Shown: positions 35,941-46,373, numbered from the stretch's first letter. The stretch: DNA of 64,000 bases from Ascidiimonas sp046199005 (GCA_046199005.1 CP176050.1:2418001-2482000), one strand, 5' to 3'. The notes: generated by a model from the letters alone, not told the origin. Program-made: numbers and translations.

Positions 35941-37635
35941 TCAATCCCTGATCAGTTTTTTGTATTTGATACGTTTAGGAGTAACATCTGCTCCCAGTCT
36001 TTTTCGCTTATTCTCTTCGTAATCAGAAAAACTTCCTTCAAAGAAATACACCTGAGAATCACCTTCAAAAGCCAGAATATGAGTACATATACGATCAAGA
36101 AACCAACGGTCGTGAGAGATGACTACCGCACATCCTGCAAAATTCTCTAAGCCTTCTTCCAATGCCCGAAGTGTATTGACATCAAGATCGTTGGTAGGCT
36201 CATCTAAGAGTAATACATTCCCTTCTTCTTTTAATGTCATAGCCAGATGCAAACGGTTTCGTTCTCCTCCAGACAAAGTCGCTACCTTTTTGTTCTGCTC
36301 ACTACCAGAAAAATTGAATCTGCTTAAATAGGCTCTGGAATTCACTTGTCTTCCTCCCATCATCACCAGCTCCTGACCATCGCAAAAATTTTCCCAGATG
36401 GACTTTTCAGGATCTATGTTTTTATGGCTCTGATCTACATAAGCGATTTGAACGGTCTCCCCTACCTCAAAGGTACCTTTATCAGGCTCTTCTTCGCCCA
36501 TGATCATTTTGAAAATAGTCGTTTTACCCGCACCATTGGGACCTATTATACCGACAATTCCATTTTGTGGCAGGCTAAAATTAAGATCTTCATACAACAG
36601 CTTATCGCCAAAAGCCTTTGCCACTCCTTTAGCTTCAATTACATTTGTGCCCAGACGAGGTCCGTTGGGAATATAGATCTCAAGCTTCTCGTCGAGCTTT
36701 TTCTGATCTTCATTTAATAGTTTATCATAATTATTCAAACGAGCTTTCTGTTTTGCCTGTCTTCCTTTGGGAGCCATACGTACCCATTCAAGCTCTCTTT
36801 CCAGGGTTTTTCTACGCTTACTCGCTTGTTTTTCTTCCTGCTCAAGACGTTTGGCTTTTTGGTCTAACCAAGAAGAGTAGTTTCCTTTCCAGGGAATACC
36901 TTCTCCTCTGTCGAGCTCCAGGATCCATCCAGCTACATTATCGAGAAAATAGCGATCATGAGTTACTGCAATCACGGTTCCGCTGTATTGCTGGAGGTGC
37001 TGTTCCAACCACAATACAGATTCTGCATCAAGGTGGTTCGTAGGCTCATCCAGAAGCAAAACATCGGGTTGCTTCAAAAGCAGTCTGCACAGCGCAACTC
37101 GTCTCCGTTCTCCCCCCGATAGATTTTTAATAGGCGTATCCGGTTCCGGGGTGCGAAGCGCATCCATGGCTATTTCTAGTTTTGTATCGAGTTCCCAAGC
37201 GTTTGTTGCATCAATCTTATCCTGCAGTTCAGCTTGTCTATCCATCAACTTCTGCATTTTGTCTGCATCTTCGTATACCTCAGGAAGGCCAAACATTTCG
37301 TTTATTTTATTGTACTCGTCCAGTACGGCAACAACTTCCGCAACACCCTCTTTTACGATCTCGATCACGGTTTTATCATCGTCCAGAATCGGTTCCTGTT
37401 CCAGATACCCCACCGAGTACCCTGGCGCAAACACAACATCGCCCTGAAAATTTTTCTCTATCCCGGCTATGATCTTCAATAAAGTAGATTTACCAGAACC
37501 GTTGAGCCCAAGTATTCCTATTTTTGCACCGTAAAAAAAACTTAAATAAATATCTTTAAGCACCTGTTTATTAGTGCTCTGGTAGGTTTTTGAAACCCGG
37601 TTCATCGAAAAGATGACTTTTTTATCGTCTGACAT
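35941..37635 (-). CDS. ettA: Energy-dependent translational throttle A (ABC-F ATPase)
   Basis: A 564-residue protein with two ABC domains. The first has Walker A GLNGSGKST (~residue 43) and signature LSGGERRR; the second has GPNGAGKTT (~residue 358) and LSGGERNR. The arm/linker segment ELEWVRMAPKGRQAKQKARL and the length fit EttA. It binds the ribosomal E site and gates translation elongation according to ATP/ADP. No membrane segments. It converges with the MBL-fold gene across the terminator at 35882. Confidence 0.95.
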   Translation of the reverse strand: MSDDKKVIFSMNRVSKTYQSTNKQVLKDIYLSFFYGAKIGILGLNGSGKSTLLKIIAGIEKNFQGDVVFAPGYSVGYLEQEPILDDDKTVIEIVKEGVAEVVAVLDEYNKINEMFGLPEVYEDADKMQKLMDRQAELQDKIDATNAWELDTKLEIAMDALRTPEPDTPIKNLSGGERRRVALCRLLLKQPDVLLLDEPTNHLDAESVLWLEQHLQQYSGTVIAVTHDRYFLDNVAGWILELDRGEGIPWKGNYSSWLDQKAKRLEQEEKQASKRRKTLERELEWVRMAPKGRQAKQKARLNNYDKLLNEDQKKLDEKLEIYIPNGPRLGTNVIEAKGVAKAFGDKLLYEDLNFSLPQNGIVGIIGPNGAGKTTIFKMIMGEEEPDKGTFEVGETVQIAYVDQSHKNIDPEKSIWENFCDGQELVMMGGRQVNSRAYLSRFNFSGSEQNKKVATLSGGERNRLHLAMTLKEEGNVLLLDEPTNDLDVNTLRALEEGLENFAGCAVVISHDRWFLDRICTHILAFEGDSQVYFFEGSFSDYEENKRKRLGADVTPKRIKYKKLIRD

Positions 37636-37665
37636 TATTGTGTGATTAAATCATGTGAATTTAAA

Positions 37666-37848
37666 TTAAACCCGCCCTTTCAGCGCATTGAATACCCAGG
37701 CAATAGCAAAAAAACCTACACCGACTGCTCCAAATCCAATTCCGGATATTTCACTGTATCTAAAAATTCCCAGCCCAATTAAAATTAGTCCCATGATGAT
37801 CATGATCAGCGTTGCATATCCCAGAACGGTATTTTTATTCATCCCCAT
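37666..37848 (-). CDS. Small two-pass membrane protein (CAL67264-like)
   Basis: A 60-residue protein, MGMNKNTVLGYATLIMIIM at the start, with two hydrophobic helices (~10-28 and ~35-54) and the end AWVFNALKGRV. It resembles the small CAL67264-type membrane family of Flavobacteriia, from memory and not verified. It starts upstream of ettA on the same strand (30-base gap), so the two may share a transcript. Function unknown. Confidence 0.75.
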   Translation of the reverse strand: MGMNKNTVLGYATLIMIIMGLILIGLGIFRYSEISGIGFGAVGVGFFAIAWVFNALKGRV

Positions 37849-37952
37849 AAGTAGTCATTTAAGATTTTGTTCAAATATCGTACAATTTAGGAAAATATTG
37901 GGGGAAACTAATTATTTCGATTTCGTAATTTAGCGCAAATTCTTTACGCACT

Positions 37953-39581
37953 ATGGACATCAACTTCAACAAGAACGAAGATCACAATAAATTACTATTG
38001 TCAGACCTTAAAAAACGACTTGCAAGCGTTCATTTGGGCGGAGGACAAAAAAGACTGGAAAAATTACATGCAGCTGGTAAGATGTCTGCACGTGAACGTA
38101 TCGAATATTTGCTCGACAATAAAGCCCCGTCTATTGAAATTGGAGCTTTCGCGGGAGATGAAATGTATCAGGAACACGGTGGGTGCCCATCGGGAGGCGT
38201 GGTTGTTAAAATAGGATATGTAAGTGGTAAGCAGTGTATTGTAGTTGCGAATGATGCTACTGTTAAAGCGGGAGCCTGGTTTCCGATCACAGGAAAAAAG
38301 AATCTGCGCGCGCAGGAAATTGCCATAGAAAATCGGTTACCTATTATCTATCTGGTTGACAGTGCTGGTGTGTATTTACCTATGCAGGATGAAATTTTCC
38401 CGGATAAGGAGCATTTTGGACGCATTTTTAGAAACAATGCAGTGATGAGTAGTCTTGGGATCATACAGATAGCGGCGGTAATGGGAAGTTGTGTAGCTGG
38501 AGGTGCTTACTTGCCTATTATGAGCGATGAGGCACTTATTGTTGACAAAACCGGAAGCATTTTTCTGGCCGGAAGCTATCTTGTAAAAGCAGCCATAGGA
38601 GAAACAATTGATAATGAAACGCTGGGAGGCGCTACCACACACTGCGAAATAAGTGGTGTTACTGATTATAAATCAAAGGATGATAAGGATGCGCTTGATA
38701 CAATTAAAAAACTTATTGATAAAACGGGAAGTTTTATAAAAACAGGATACAATCGAGTCAAATCTATAAAACCCAAGGAGAATCAAGAAGAAATTTTTGG
38801 CATCCTGCCTAAATCCAGAAGCGACCAATATGATATGTATGAAATCATCAAAAGATTGGTAGATAATTCAGAATACGACGAATACAAAGCAGGTTATGGT
38901 CAATCGATTATCACGGCCTATGCACGAATTGATGGATGGGCAGTTGGCATTGTCGCTAACCAGCGTAAAGTGGTAAAAACTAAAAAAGGGGAAATGCAAT
39001 TTGGAGGTGTAATATATTCTGATTCTGCAGATAAGGCTACCCGGTTTATTGCTAACTGCAATCAGAAAAAAATTCCACTTGTATTTTTACAGGATGTCAC
39101 TGGCTTTATGGTAGGTAGTAAATCTGAACATGGCGGAATTATTAAAGACGGAGCGAAAATGGTGAATGCGGTAAGTAATTCTGTGGTGCCCAAGTTTACT
39201 GTTATCATTGGAAACAGTTATGGCGCAGGTAACTATGCCATGTGCGGTAAAGCCTATGATCCCCGTCTTATTTTTGCATGGCCCAGCGCAGAATTGGCAG
39301 TAATGGGAGGTGCACAGGCGGCAAAAGTCTTATTGCAAATAGAGACGGCTTCGCTCAAAAAAAGAGGTGAAAAAATCACCCCTGAAAAAGAAGCCGAATT
39401 GTTCGATAAGATCAAATCGAGATATGACAAGCAAACTTCACCTTATTACGCCGCAGCAAGATTATGGACAGATGGTGTAATCAACCCTCTTGACACGCGA
39501 AAATGGATCTCTATGGGCATCGAAGCCGCAGATCATGCTCCTATAGAAAGGCCTTTTAACTTAGGGGTTATTCAGGTTTGA
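37953..39581 (+). CDS. Acyl-CoA carboxylase, carboxyltransferase (beta) subunit
   Basis: A 542-residue crotonase-fold carboxyltransferase. Typical segments are KLHAAGKMSARERIEYLLD, MGSCVAGGAYLPIMSDEALIV (split by the family's Gly-rich oxyanion site), FLQDVTGFMVG and GAGNYAMCGKAYDPR. These resemble 3-methylcrotonyl-CoA carboxylase beta (leucine degradation) more than propionyl-CoA carboxylase, but the substrate cannot be proven here. The biotin-carboxylase subunit is not adjacent. Its last 14 bases overlap the 3' end of the convergent patatin gene. Confidence 0.9.
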   Translation: MDINFNKNEDHNKLLLSDLKKRLASVHLGGGQKRLEKLHAAGKMSARERIEYLLDNKAPSIEIGAFAGDEMYQEHGGCPSGGVVVKIGYVSGKQCIVVANDATVKAGAWFPITGKKNLRAQEIAIENRLPIIYLVDSAGVYLPMQDEIFPDKEHFGRIFRNNAVMSSLGIIQIAAVMGSCVAGGAYLPIMSDEALIVDKTGSIFLAGSYLVKAAIGETIDNETLGGATTHCEISGVTDYKSKDDKDALDTIKKLIDKTGSFIKTGYNRVKSIKPKENQEEIFGILPKSRSDQYDMYEIIKRLVDNSEYDEYKAGYGQSIITAYARIDGWAVGIVANQRKVVKTKKGEMQFGGVIYSDSADKATRFIANCNQKKIPLVFLQDVTGFMVGSKSEHGGIIKDGAKMVNAVSNSVVPKFTVIIGNSYGAGNYAMCGKAYDPRLIFAWPSAELAVMGGAQAAKVLLQIETASLKKRGEKITPEKEAELFDKIKSRYDKQTSPYYAAARLWTDGVINPLDTRKWISMGIEAADHAPIERPFNLGVIQV

Positions 39582-42500
39582 TTCGTTTGATCAAATGTTT
39601 CAAACTCCGAATAACTTCTGGATGACTGTTTACCATAGCCTCCTGATATTTTACGGCAGCCTCCCCCAGAAGTCTTGATAACGGAGGGGTAACTACTCCC
39701 CATTGCTTTAATTTATAGGGTTTATAAACATTTAAAACCGAGTCTATTCTGTTGTTGTGCGCTTCCAGTTTAGAGATCAATATGAGCGGGGCCTTAGGTT
39801 CGCCTCCAAGAATACGGGTAATATAAGCGTAATCCAGCTTATGAGGCATAAAAACCTTTACTACAGCTTCGTCATCTTCATTTACGATTGCTTCTGTAAC
39901 ATATCTGGGTAGCTTCTCAGTAGAAACCAAAGTACTTAATATGGCTGATATCTCTCCGGAAGCTAATCCGTTTGTGGGATCTAATTCGACTTCCCATTCC
40001 CTTAGTTTTAATAGCGCGTAATAATCTTTTGAGTTGATAATATTTACAAAAACGGGATTTATGCGTATCGAATCAAATTCTTTTTTATTCCTGATTCTGG
40101 GGAGTATATAATTACGGAACTCTCCCGCACTTAACAGTCCTGAATTTTCAAAGTAACCCCCATCTAAATAGTACCCTTTTCCTTCTATCTTAGCGGCTGG
40201 GCTCAACAAGGGAAACCGATTAGATGTTGAAAGCGCCCCAAAATAAGTGAGCGAAACGCCGTTATCGGGCTCAGAAAAAACTAAAATATCGTCAGCCGCA
40301 GGCACGACTGTATCCTTGGTGAAAACCGACAGTGCAACTCCCTGTTTTCCTTTAGTAGAAGTTGAATTAATAATAATTGCCGGATAGTATTTTTTCTTTG
40401 CGAACAGTGCTGACCATTGCGTACGAAAGGATTTCGTATTAAAATCTTCCAATGCTCCAGTTAACTTTGCATGCTGCTTCATGGAATAATAAGATCTTCC
40501 CCGGTCTTTAAAAAGATCGTTCACCGGAATATACCTTCGTATGAAATCTGCTCCTAACAAAAATGCAATTTCCGAAGACAATAAATTAGATTCACCAATC
40601 CCCACATTGGCCTTCCTGCGTTCGTTATAAGAGTCATAATTTTCGTAAACCCTGGTATAATTTCCTATACCAATGGCACCGCCAGAAACTCCTGAAAGAC
40701 ATACGGTATTCTTAAAAAAGTCTTCTTCTTCATTAAGTTTATTAAGGATAAGAAGATTCCATAAATTTGCTTTTAGCCCGCCACCATAAGACCCGACAAA
40801 AAAGGTATTTGCAGTGTCTTTTTTAATATACGGATCAAAGTTTCTCACAAAAGTCTCTGTATCTACGAGTTTACGATTATTGCGTACTTCAGTTTGTGGT
40901 GTGCTCTTATTATCTTCTTCCACTAATGTTAAGGTGTGGAGGTCATTACCGATGGAGGTACTATAAAATCCCCAACCGACAAGAACAACTAGTAATACGG
41001 GGAAAAGGTATTTGAAAATAGGCTGAAAGAAGAAGAAAGAGCTAAAAGGTGGTTTTTCTCCTTCGGGAAGCTCCGTTTTATTATAGTAAAGCAAATGCTT
41101 CAGTAATATAATAATGATCGAGTAGTAGAAAATAATATACAGTAGAATTACATTAAGAGGATTAATAAAGAATCCGTACATGGGCATCGCATTCAAGCAA
41201 ATAAGGCAAATGAGTGAAAACAATCCGCCAAACCTCATAAATCTTAGATACTTTCTATTGTCACTCAAGTAGGCTAATTTTTGTCCGGTTCGAAAAATGA
41301 GATTATTAAAAAAAGCGTACTTAGGTTTATTACTGTTTTGAAAGTATTTCAAAACTTCATCTTTTATCAGCTTTGGATTGGATTGCATTAATTCTTCAGA
41401 ATAAAAAATATAACGCAAATATGATCTGGACAATCGAAAATATATATAACTAAAGGCATTCAGGATTAAAACGATTAAAATCGTGATCACGGTAGTAACA
41501 CTCCATGAGTAAATATAGCTAATAATAGCAGCGATCAATACACTTAGCAATCCTGAAAGAAGTACCTGCGGATACCATTGCAGTAATAAGGTTAACTTTT
41601 GAGCACTATGCAATTTGTCTCCTGCACATCTTCCATCCAGTACATCATCGTATTTTTCTTTAGTTTTTTCCATAAAATAGAAAAAAAGAAGGATCAAAAC
41701 CGTAATAAGAGCGGTAATACCGATGACTGAAAGTTCCCATTCAAAATACTTGTTAGCTACAAAGAAAACTACATAAAACATAGATATATAAAGCAGGACA
41801 CCCAGGCTGCGCCTTAGAAATTTAGTAATAAAAGGATCGTATTCTTTGTCTCCTTGCGGAATAAAATAAATAATTCCAAATCCAAGAATGACTCTGGTAG
41901 TTTTGGCCATGACCAATCGCAAGCCATCCGGTTCAAAGGGCTCATCTAAAACATTCCAGATTTGCATATAAATAGGATAATGCGAGACAATGATGACTAA
42001 AAAATTTAAAAGAAAGAAAGTGAACGCTACCTGATGCCATTCGGACAATAACTGTACTAAAATGGTGCCACCCTGATCTACCATAGTGATGAGTAACGTA
42101 ATTACCAGAATAATGAGAATACTTAAAGAAGAGGTCTTAAGAAAGAAATAAATATTTCTGTTTTTATCATGAACGAAACGCTTGTAGAGATTGTACAGGA
42201 AAACAATACTTGCTAACAAGTAGGTGATTTTTTTTAACCGAACTATAAGCTCCAGATTTTCATGGTAGCTGCTTAAATACATGAAGTTCTCTACTGCATC
42301 AAAAATATAGGCGGGAACGGCAAATAAAACAAAGAAAAATAAACTCCTTGCTTTCGTATCGTTATAAAACGAGCGTATGATTCTAAACATGCCAACCAGT
42401 AATAAAGCGGCCCATAAAAAATCAAGTACAAAAAAAGCAGTAAACCACCTTGTCTTACCCTTCTCCCCAATGAGTTTCATGCATTCATCAAAATGAATAA

Positions 42501-42630
42501 AATTTTCAAATTGCGGGTGACTCACAAAATCATTAATGGAAAATTTAGCGCCGATCCAGATCATGAGTAATGTACTTACTCCTAAAAGCCAATAAAGAAA
42601 GTAATACCTGGAAAAAATACTATTTTTCAT
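39568..42630 (-). CDS. Large membrane protein with C-terminal patatin-like phospholipase domain
   Basis: A 1020-residue protein. Residues 1-~560 contain about ten hydrophobic segments and resemble no family I can name. Residues ~610-1000 form a patatin domain: oxyanion GGGLKANLW, nucleophile Ser649 in LSGVSGGAIG, and catalytic Asp823 in YYLDGGYFENSG. It is likely a membrane-anchored lipid acyl hydrolase. Its start is 111 bases downstream of the M24 peptidase gene; a weak GGGGA/TCCCC hairpin lies in that gap. Confidence 0.87.
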   Translation of the reverse strand: MKNSIFSRYYFLYWLLGVSTLLMIWIGAKFSINDFVSHPQFENFIHFDECMKLIGEKGKTRWFTAFFVLDFLWAALLLVGMFRIIRSFYNDTKARSLFFFVLFAVPAYIFDAVENFMYLSSYHENLELIVRLKKITYLLASIVFLYNLYKRFVHDKNRNIYFFLKTSSLSILIILVITLLITMVDQGGTILVQLLSEWHQVAFTFFLLNFLVIIVSHYPIYMQIWNVLDEPFEPDGLRLVMAKTTRVILGFGIIYFIPQGDKEYDPFITKFLRRSLGVLLYISMFYVVFFVANKYFEWELSVIGITALITVLILLFFYFMEKTKEKYDDVLDGRCAGDKLHSAQKLTLLLQWYPQVLLSGLLSVLIAAIISYIYSWSVTTVITILIVLILNAFSYIYFRLSRSYLRYIFYSEELMQSNPKLIKDEVLKYFQNSNKPKYAFFNNLIFRTGQKLAYLSDNRKYLRFMRFGGLFSLICLICLNAMPMYGFFINPLNVILLYIIFYYSIIIILLKHLLYYNKTELPEGEKPPFSSFFFFQPIFKYLFPVLLVVLVGWGFYSTSIGNDLHTLTLVEEDNKSTPQTEVRNNRKLVDTETFVRNFDPYIKKDTANTFFVGSYGGGLKANLWNLLILNKLNEEEDFFKNTVCLSGVSGGAIGIGNYTRVYENYDSYNERRKANVGIGESNLLSSEIAFLLGADFIRRYIPVNDLFKDRGRSYYSMKQHAKLTGALEDFNTKSFRTQWSALFAKKKYYPAIIINSTSTKGKQGVALSVFTKDTVVPAADDILVFSEPDNGVSLTYFGALSTSNRFPLLSPAAKIEGKGYYLDGGYFENSGLLSAGEFRNYILPRIRNKKEFDSIRINPVFVNIINSKDYYALLKLREWEVELDPTNGLASGEISAILSTLVSTEKLPRYVTEAIVNEDDEAVVKVFMPHKLDYAYITRILGGEPKAPLILISKLEAHNNRIDSVLNVYKPYKLKQWGVVTPPLSRLLGEAAVKYQEAMVNSHPEVIRSLKHLIKRIKPE

Positions 42631-42741
42631 GGTTAGTTTGTTTACCCTCTAAGTTACTAAAGTAAGATTTAATAGGAAATACCCATCGAGGGGGAGATTT
42701 CCCCTTCTTACCGAGACTAGAAAATTATATTAGTAAGCTCG

Positions 42742-44088
42742 TTAATTCCCCAGGTGCTCTTTTACTCTGGGAATCATTAATATCTCAGTCTGCCTTCCGT
42801 TTACATAACGAAAACCTTCCGGACCGTAAAAACCAGCTTCTTCGAGCATTATTCGAATATCGCGTTTCCATTCCTCCAAATAAATGGTGGTGTTCAATTC
42901 GATGGCATAAACTGTATTTGGAAATAATGGATAATCACCTGTTCCCGGAACCCCACCCTGTGCATCCCACATGCCAATTGTAGGCCCTGATGAGTGTCCG
43001 TAGCTTCCCAACGGATGTGTGTAAACAGACGGGCGCAATCCTTCTTGCTTTGCCTGTTCGAGCGATCTTAGCAAAATCGAATTGCCGGAGTCTCCGGTTT
43101 TAAAATTATCGGTTAAGATGTCTTGTAGCCGATTTCCTTTTTTTAATCCTTCGCGAAGAAAAGCAGGTACTTCTTTTTCTTCAGGTTTGAGTACATAAGC
43201 AAGTTCCTGACAATCTGTATTAAGTCGTAGGTAGGTAATTCCAAAATCACAGTGCAGAAGATCTCCGGGTTGGATGACAAGATCATCAGGGCGACCTGAA
43301 AAAGAATACAAATGCCCTACCAACTCTTCACTGGTTCGCTGTACATCGACCGTAGGGTGAAACCAGGTTTCTAAACCCATATCTGTTACTTTTTGACGCA
43401 TCCACCACTCTACATCTGTTGTGGTTGTTACTCCAGGGGTTATTACTTTTTCAGAAAAAGCTTCCGAAATAATGTGATGCGTAATCGTCACCAAATGGCT
43501 ATAAATATCCATTTCCCGGGGTGTTCGTGTTTCAATCCAGGCAATGGCCAACTTTTCTGCTGAAGTTACTTTTTTATGAAATTGCTTAGGAAGATGCTCC
43601 ATGAACTCCTCGTAGTCTGTTTTGACCAAACCATCGGCAATATTAAAGGAATCAGAATAATTAAGTCCGATCTTTTTAGGTTTTCTCTCTTCTATAATTT
43701 CTATAAGCCTTTTCCATTGGTCAGGTTCTTTCTCTTTGTTCCAGGCAGAAACGATACTTCTACCTACATCATATCTTGCCACCGCCATTTTCTCTATGGT
43801 ATTCATTTCTTTATTCCGATAAAAAACCAGGATGGTTCTTCTTCTTGCATTCAACCAGGTTGCCGGAAGCATCGTTCGAATTACGGGATCTTCATTGTAT
43901 TCTCGGGAGATGACGATCCACATGTCAAAACCAGTACGATCCATCAATTCAGGAAGAAGTTTATTGAAGCGCTCTTCAAGAATGGTATCAATAACAGCAG
44001 CCTGCTCTTTTTCAGAAAGAATTTGCTGTGCTTGTATTTTAAAAGTTATGAACGTAAGTATTACTAAAAATAGCCATCTTGACTTCAT
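42742..44088 (-). CDS. Secreted M24 family metallopeptidase (Xaa-Pro aminopeptidase-like)
   Basis: A 448-residue protein with a signal peptide (1-20, ending IQA). The pita-bread metal ligands are visible: Asp in LLHCDFGITY, Asp in RLNTDCQEL, His in SYGHSSGP and Glu in YAIELNTTIYLEEW. The N-terminal domain is of the creatinase type. It probably trims proline-containing peptides in the periplasm or outside. Location between a patatin gene and a vWA gene gives no pathway clue. Confidence 0.87.
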   Translation of the reverse strand: MKSRWLFLVILTFITFKIQAQQILSEKEQAAVIDTILEERFNKLLPELMDRTGFDMWIVISREYNEDPVIRTMLPATWLNARRRTILVFYRNKEMNTIEKMAVARYDVGRSIVSAWNKEKEPDQWKRLIEIIEERKPKKIGLNYSDSFNIADGLVKTDYEEFMEHLPKQFHKKVTSAEKLAIAWIETRTPREMDIYSHLVTITHHIISEAFSEKVITPGVTTTTDVEWWMRQKVTDMGLETWFHPTVDVQRTSEELVGHLYSFSGRPDDLVIQPGDLLHCDFGITYLRLNTDCQELAYVLKPEEKEVPAFLREGLKKGNRLQDILTDNFKTGDSGNSILLRSLEQAKQEGLRPSVYTHPLGSYGHSSGPTIGMWDAQGGVPGTGDYPLFPNTVYAIELNTTIYLEEWKRDIRIMLEEAGFYGPEGFRYVNGRQTEILMIPRVKEHLGN

Positions 44089-44145
44089 CTTGACTTCTGG
44101 TATTGATTCGGTTAAATTTAATAAAAATAAGTCTTTAAAAACCTT

Positions 44146-44174
44146 GGAAAAAGAAAGAGGCCCTAAAGCCTCTT
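44146..44174 (-). terminator. Terminator after the vWA fusion gene
   Basis: On the minus strand AAGAGGC pairs with GCCTCTT, followed by TCTTTTTCC. Upstream of it, after the stop codon, lies GGTTGGTTAG, similar to the 3' motif at 1213 and 2719. Confidence 0.8.
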
Positions 44175-44213
44175 CCCTTCTGCTCCAAGGAGCTAACCAA
44201 CCTAAAACCTCAC

Positions 44214-46271
44214 TTACAACTGGTATGTAGATCTTACAAGTCTCACAAACTCTGCCCGGTAACCTTCTTTATCCTCTTTCATGGCAGTGTCTGCGAGACG
44301 TAAGATCATATCAACAGACGACTCATTCGTGAAAGCAGACTTTCTTAAATGCATCCCAAATAATCCCACAGCAGCAGCAAAACTAAAATCGGGAGACATT
44401 GGTTCTACTTTATTTTTAAGTACATGCGTCATTTCAATACTCGTATCCTGGTCCGGCTTTTTATAACGAAACTTAACCGTTAACAATTCATTTGCTCCAT
44501 TCTGAAGTGTTGGTTTATTATATTTGAGCGCATTTACTTCCGTTAGGTATTTGCTCTTGGTTCCTGCCGGAATAATTTCATAGAGTGCCGTCACTGTATG
44601 ACCACTACCCAGTTCACCTGCATCTTTTGTATCATCTACAAAATCTTCATCATTCAGTAATCGGTTCTCATAACCAATCAAGCGATATCCCTGAACAAAC
44701 GCCGGATTGAATTCTACCTGTATTTTTACGTCTTTCGCAATTGTGAACAAGGTTCCGCCAAACTCTTTTCCGAAAATATGTTGAGCTTCCTGCATTGTAT
44801 CTATATATGCATGGTTTCCATTGCCCTTATCTGCAAGAATTTCCAGTTTTGAGTCTTTGTAGTTCCCCATGCCAAATCCAAGAACTGATAAGAACACCCC
44901 TGATTTTCTTTTCTCTACGATTAGTTCTTCCATAGAAGCATCACTGGAAGCTCCTACATTAAAATCCCCATCGGTTGCCAAAATAACTCTGTTATTACCA
45001 TTTTTTCTGAAATGTTTTGAGGCGAGCGCATAGGCGAGTTCGATTCCTTCTCCCCCAGCCGTAGATCCTCCGGCACGCAGTTTATCCAGAGCATCGAGTA
45101 TGGTTTGTTTGTCAGCCCCCGAGGTGGGTTTTAGCACTACGCCCGCAGCGCCGGCATAGACAACTATAGAAACACGGTCTTTTTCCCGCAATTGATTCAC
45201 CAATAATTTAAAAGCAGACTTTAGTAAAGGAAGTTTATTTGTGGAATTCATTGATCCGGAAACATCGATTAGAAAGACCAGATTAGAAGGTGGTAAGTTT
45301 TTATTTTCAATTGCTTTACCCTGAAGACCAATACGTACCAACTGCGTATCGGGATTCCATGGAGTGACTGCAAGATCTGTTTGAATGGCAAAAGGATGAT
45401 CCCCTGTAGGTTGAGGATACGCATAATCAAAATAATTGATCATTTCTTCAATTTTTACGGCATCTACAGGAATCTGCTCTCCGTTATTGATCATTCTTCT
45501 GATATTACTGTACCCCGCTTTATCAACATCTATGGAGAAGGTAGATAACGGAGCGAGTGTGGTACGCTTAAATTTATTTTCCAAAATACGAGCGTATGCC
45601 TCATCGTTTTCAACTCTATAATTTCCATGTTTGGTAGTAATTATCACACAGCCATTCTTTGCCCTGGAACCATAAATGGCCATCGCTTCCTTCTGGTCAA
45701 TTTCTTTTCGTTTTTTAATTTTCTTCGAAGGGATTCTTTTTATGATATCAACTAATGGTGCCGCTACTGCAATTCCATCTACTATATAAAGTTTCTCGTT
45801 ATTGCTTTCTGGGGAATGTGTAGTGCCGCTCTTAGTCATATTGTTAAGGTTGCTATATCCTCGAATTTGCATAGGAGATTTTTTCCTTGGTGAACCCGAA
45901 GCCCCAACACTGGTTACCGCATACCCTAAAGAAGTTCTCTGTCTCTCAATTCCTTGACTGGTAACCACAATTTCTTCTAACGCCTGAGTATCCTCTTTCA
46001 TGACTAGGTCGATGACCCCAGCTTTTTTAACTTTTCTTTTTGCTGTAATCATTCCAACATAGGAAAAAACAAGTATATCGCCCTTATTTGCCATAAGCGT
46101 GTATTTTCCGTCAAAATCGGTCTGTGTTCCTGAAGAAGTTCCTGCAATGATCACATTTACACCAGGTAAAGGAAATGAGCCATCGGTGACCGTACCTGTA
46201 ATCTTTAGCATCTGTGCATGACTGATGGAGACAGTTAATACACTAAATAGTATGTAAATAATCGTTTTCAT
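44214..46271 (-). CDS. vWA-domain protein with N-terminal CarboxypepD_reg and TonB plug-like segment
   Basis: A 685-residue protein: signal peptide (1-19), CarboxypepD_reg-like domain (~23-90, ITGTVTDGSFPLPGVNVII), a SusC plug-like stretch (~95-215, EEIVVTSQGIERQ, YIVDGIAVA, AIYGSRAKNGCVIITTKHG), then a YfbK-type von Willebrand A domain with MIDAS D336-V-S-G-S and a C-terminal DUF3520 region. There is no barrel after the plug. It is probably a surface or periplasmic interaction protein. The fusion of a receptor front end to a vWA domain is the odd point. Confidence 0.87.
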   Translation of the reverse strand: MKTIIYILFSVLTVSISHAQMLKITGTVTDGSFPLPGVNVIIAGTSSGTQTDFDGKYTLMANKGDILVFSYVGMITAKRKVKKAGVIDLVMKEDTQALEEIVVTSQGIERQRTSLGYAVTSVGASGSPRKKSPMQIRGYSNLNNMTKSGTTHSPESNNEKLYIVDGIAVAAPLVDIIKRIPSKKIKKRKEIDQKEAMAIYGSRAKNGCVIITTKHGNYRVENDEAYARILENKFKRTTLAPLSTFSIDVDKAGYSNIRRMINNGEQIPVDAVKIEEMINYFDYAYPQPTGDHPFAIQTDLAVTPWNPDTQLVRIGLQGKAIENKNLPPSNLVFLIDVSGSMNSTNKLPLLKSAFKLLVNQLREKDRVSIVVYAGAAGVVLKPTSGADKQTILDALDKLRAGGSTAGGEGIELAYALASKHFRKNGNNRVILATDGDFNVGASSDASMEELIVEKRKSGVFLSVLGFGMGNYKDSKLEILADKGNGNHAYIDTMQEAQHIFGKEFGGTLFTIAKDVKIQVEFNPAFVQGYRLIGYENRLLNDEDFVDDTKDAGELGSGHTVTALYEIIPAGTKSKYLTEVNALKYNKPTLQNGANELLTVKFRYKKPDQDTSIEMTHVLKNKVEPMSPDFSFAAAVGLFGMHLRKSAFTNESSVDMILRLADTAMKEDKEGYRAEFVRLVRSTYQL

Positions 46272-46373
46272 ATGTAAAGGCTTTAAATGGTTAATTACAC
46301 CAAATGTAGCCGCTACATACTCCGTACAAAAGCGATAATGAGTGAATGCGTCAAAATGTCTTGTGAAACGAGC

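Noticed and set aside
36346..37482. Several plus-strand frames opposite ettA
   Set aside because: They lie entirely antisense to a well-conserved ABC-F gene and show no recognisable domains.
42631..42741. The GGGGA/TCCCC hairpin between the M24 and patatin genes as a terminator
   Set aside because: The stem is short and no T-run follows on either strand; listed only as a weak feature in the text.
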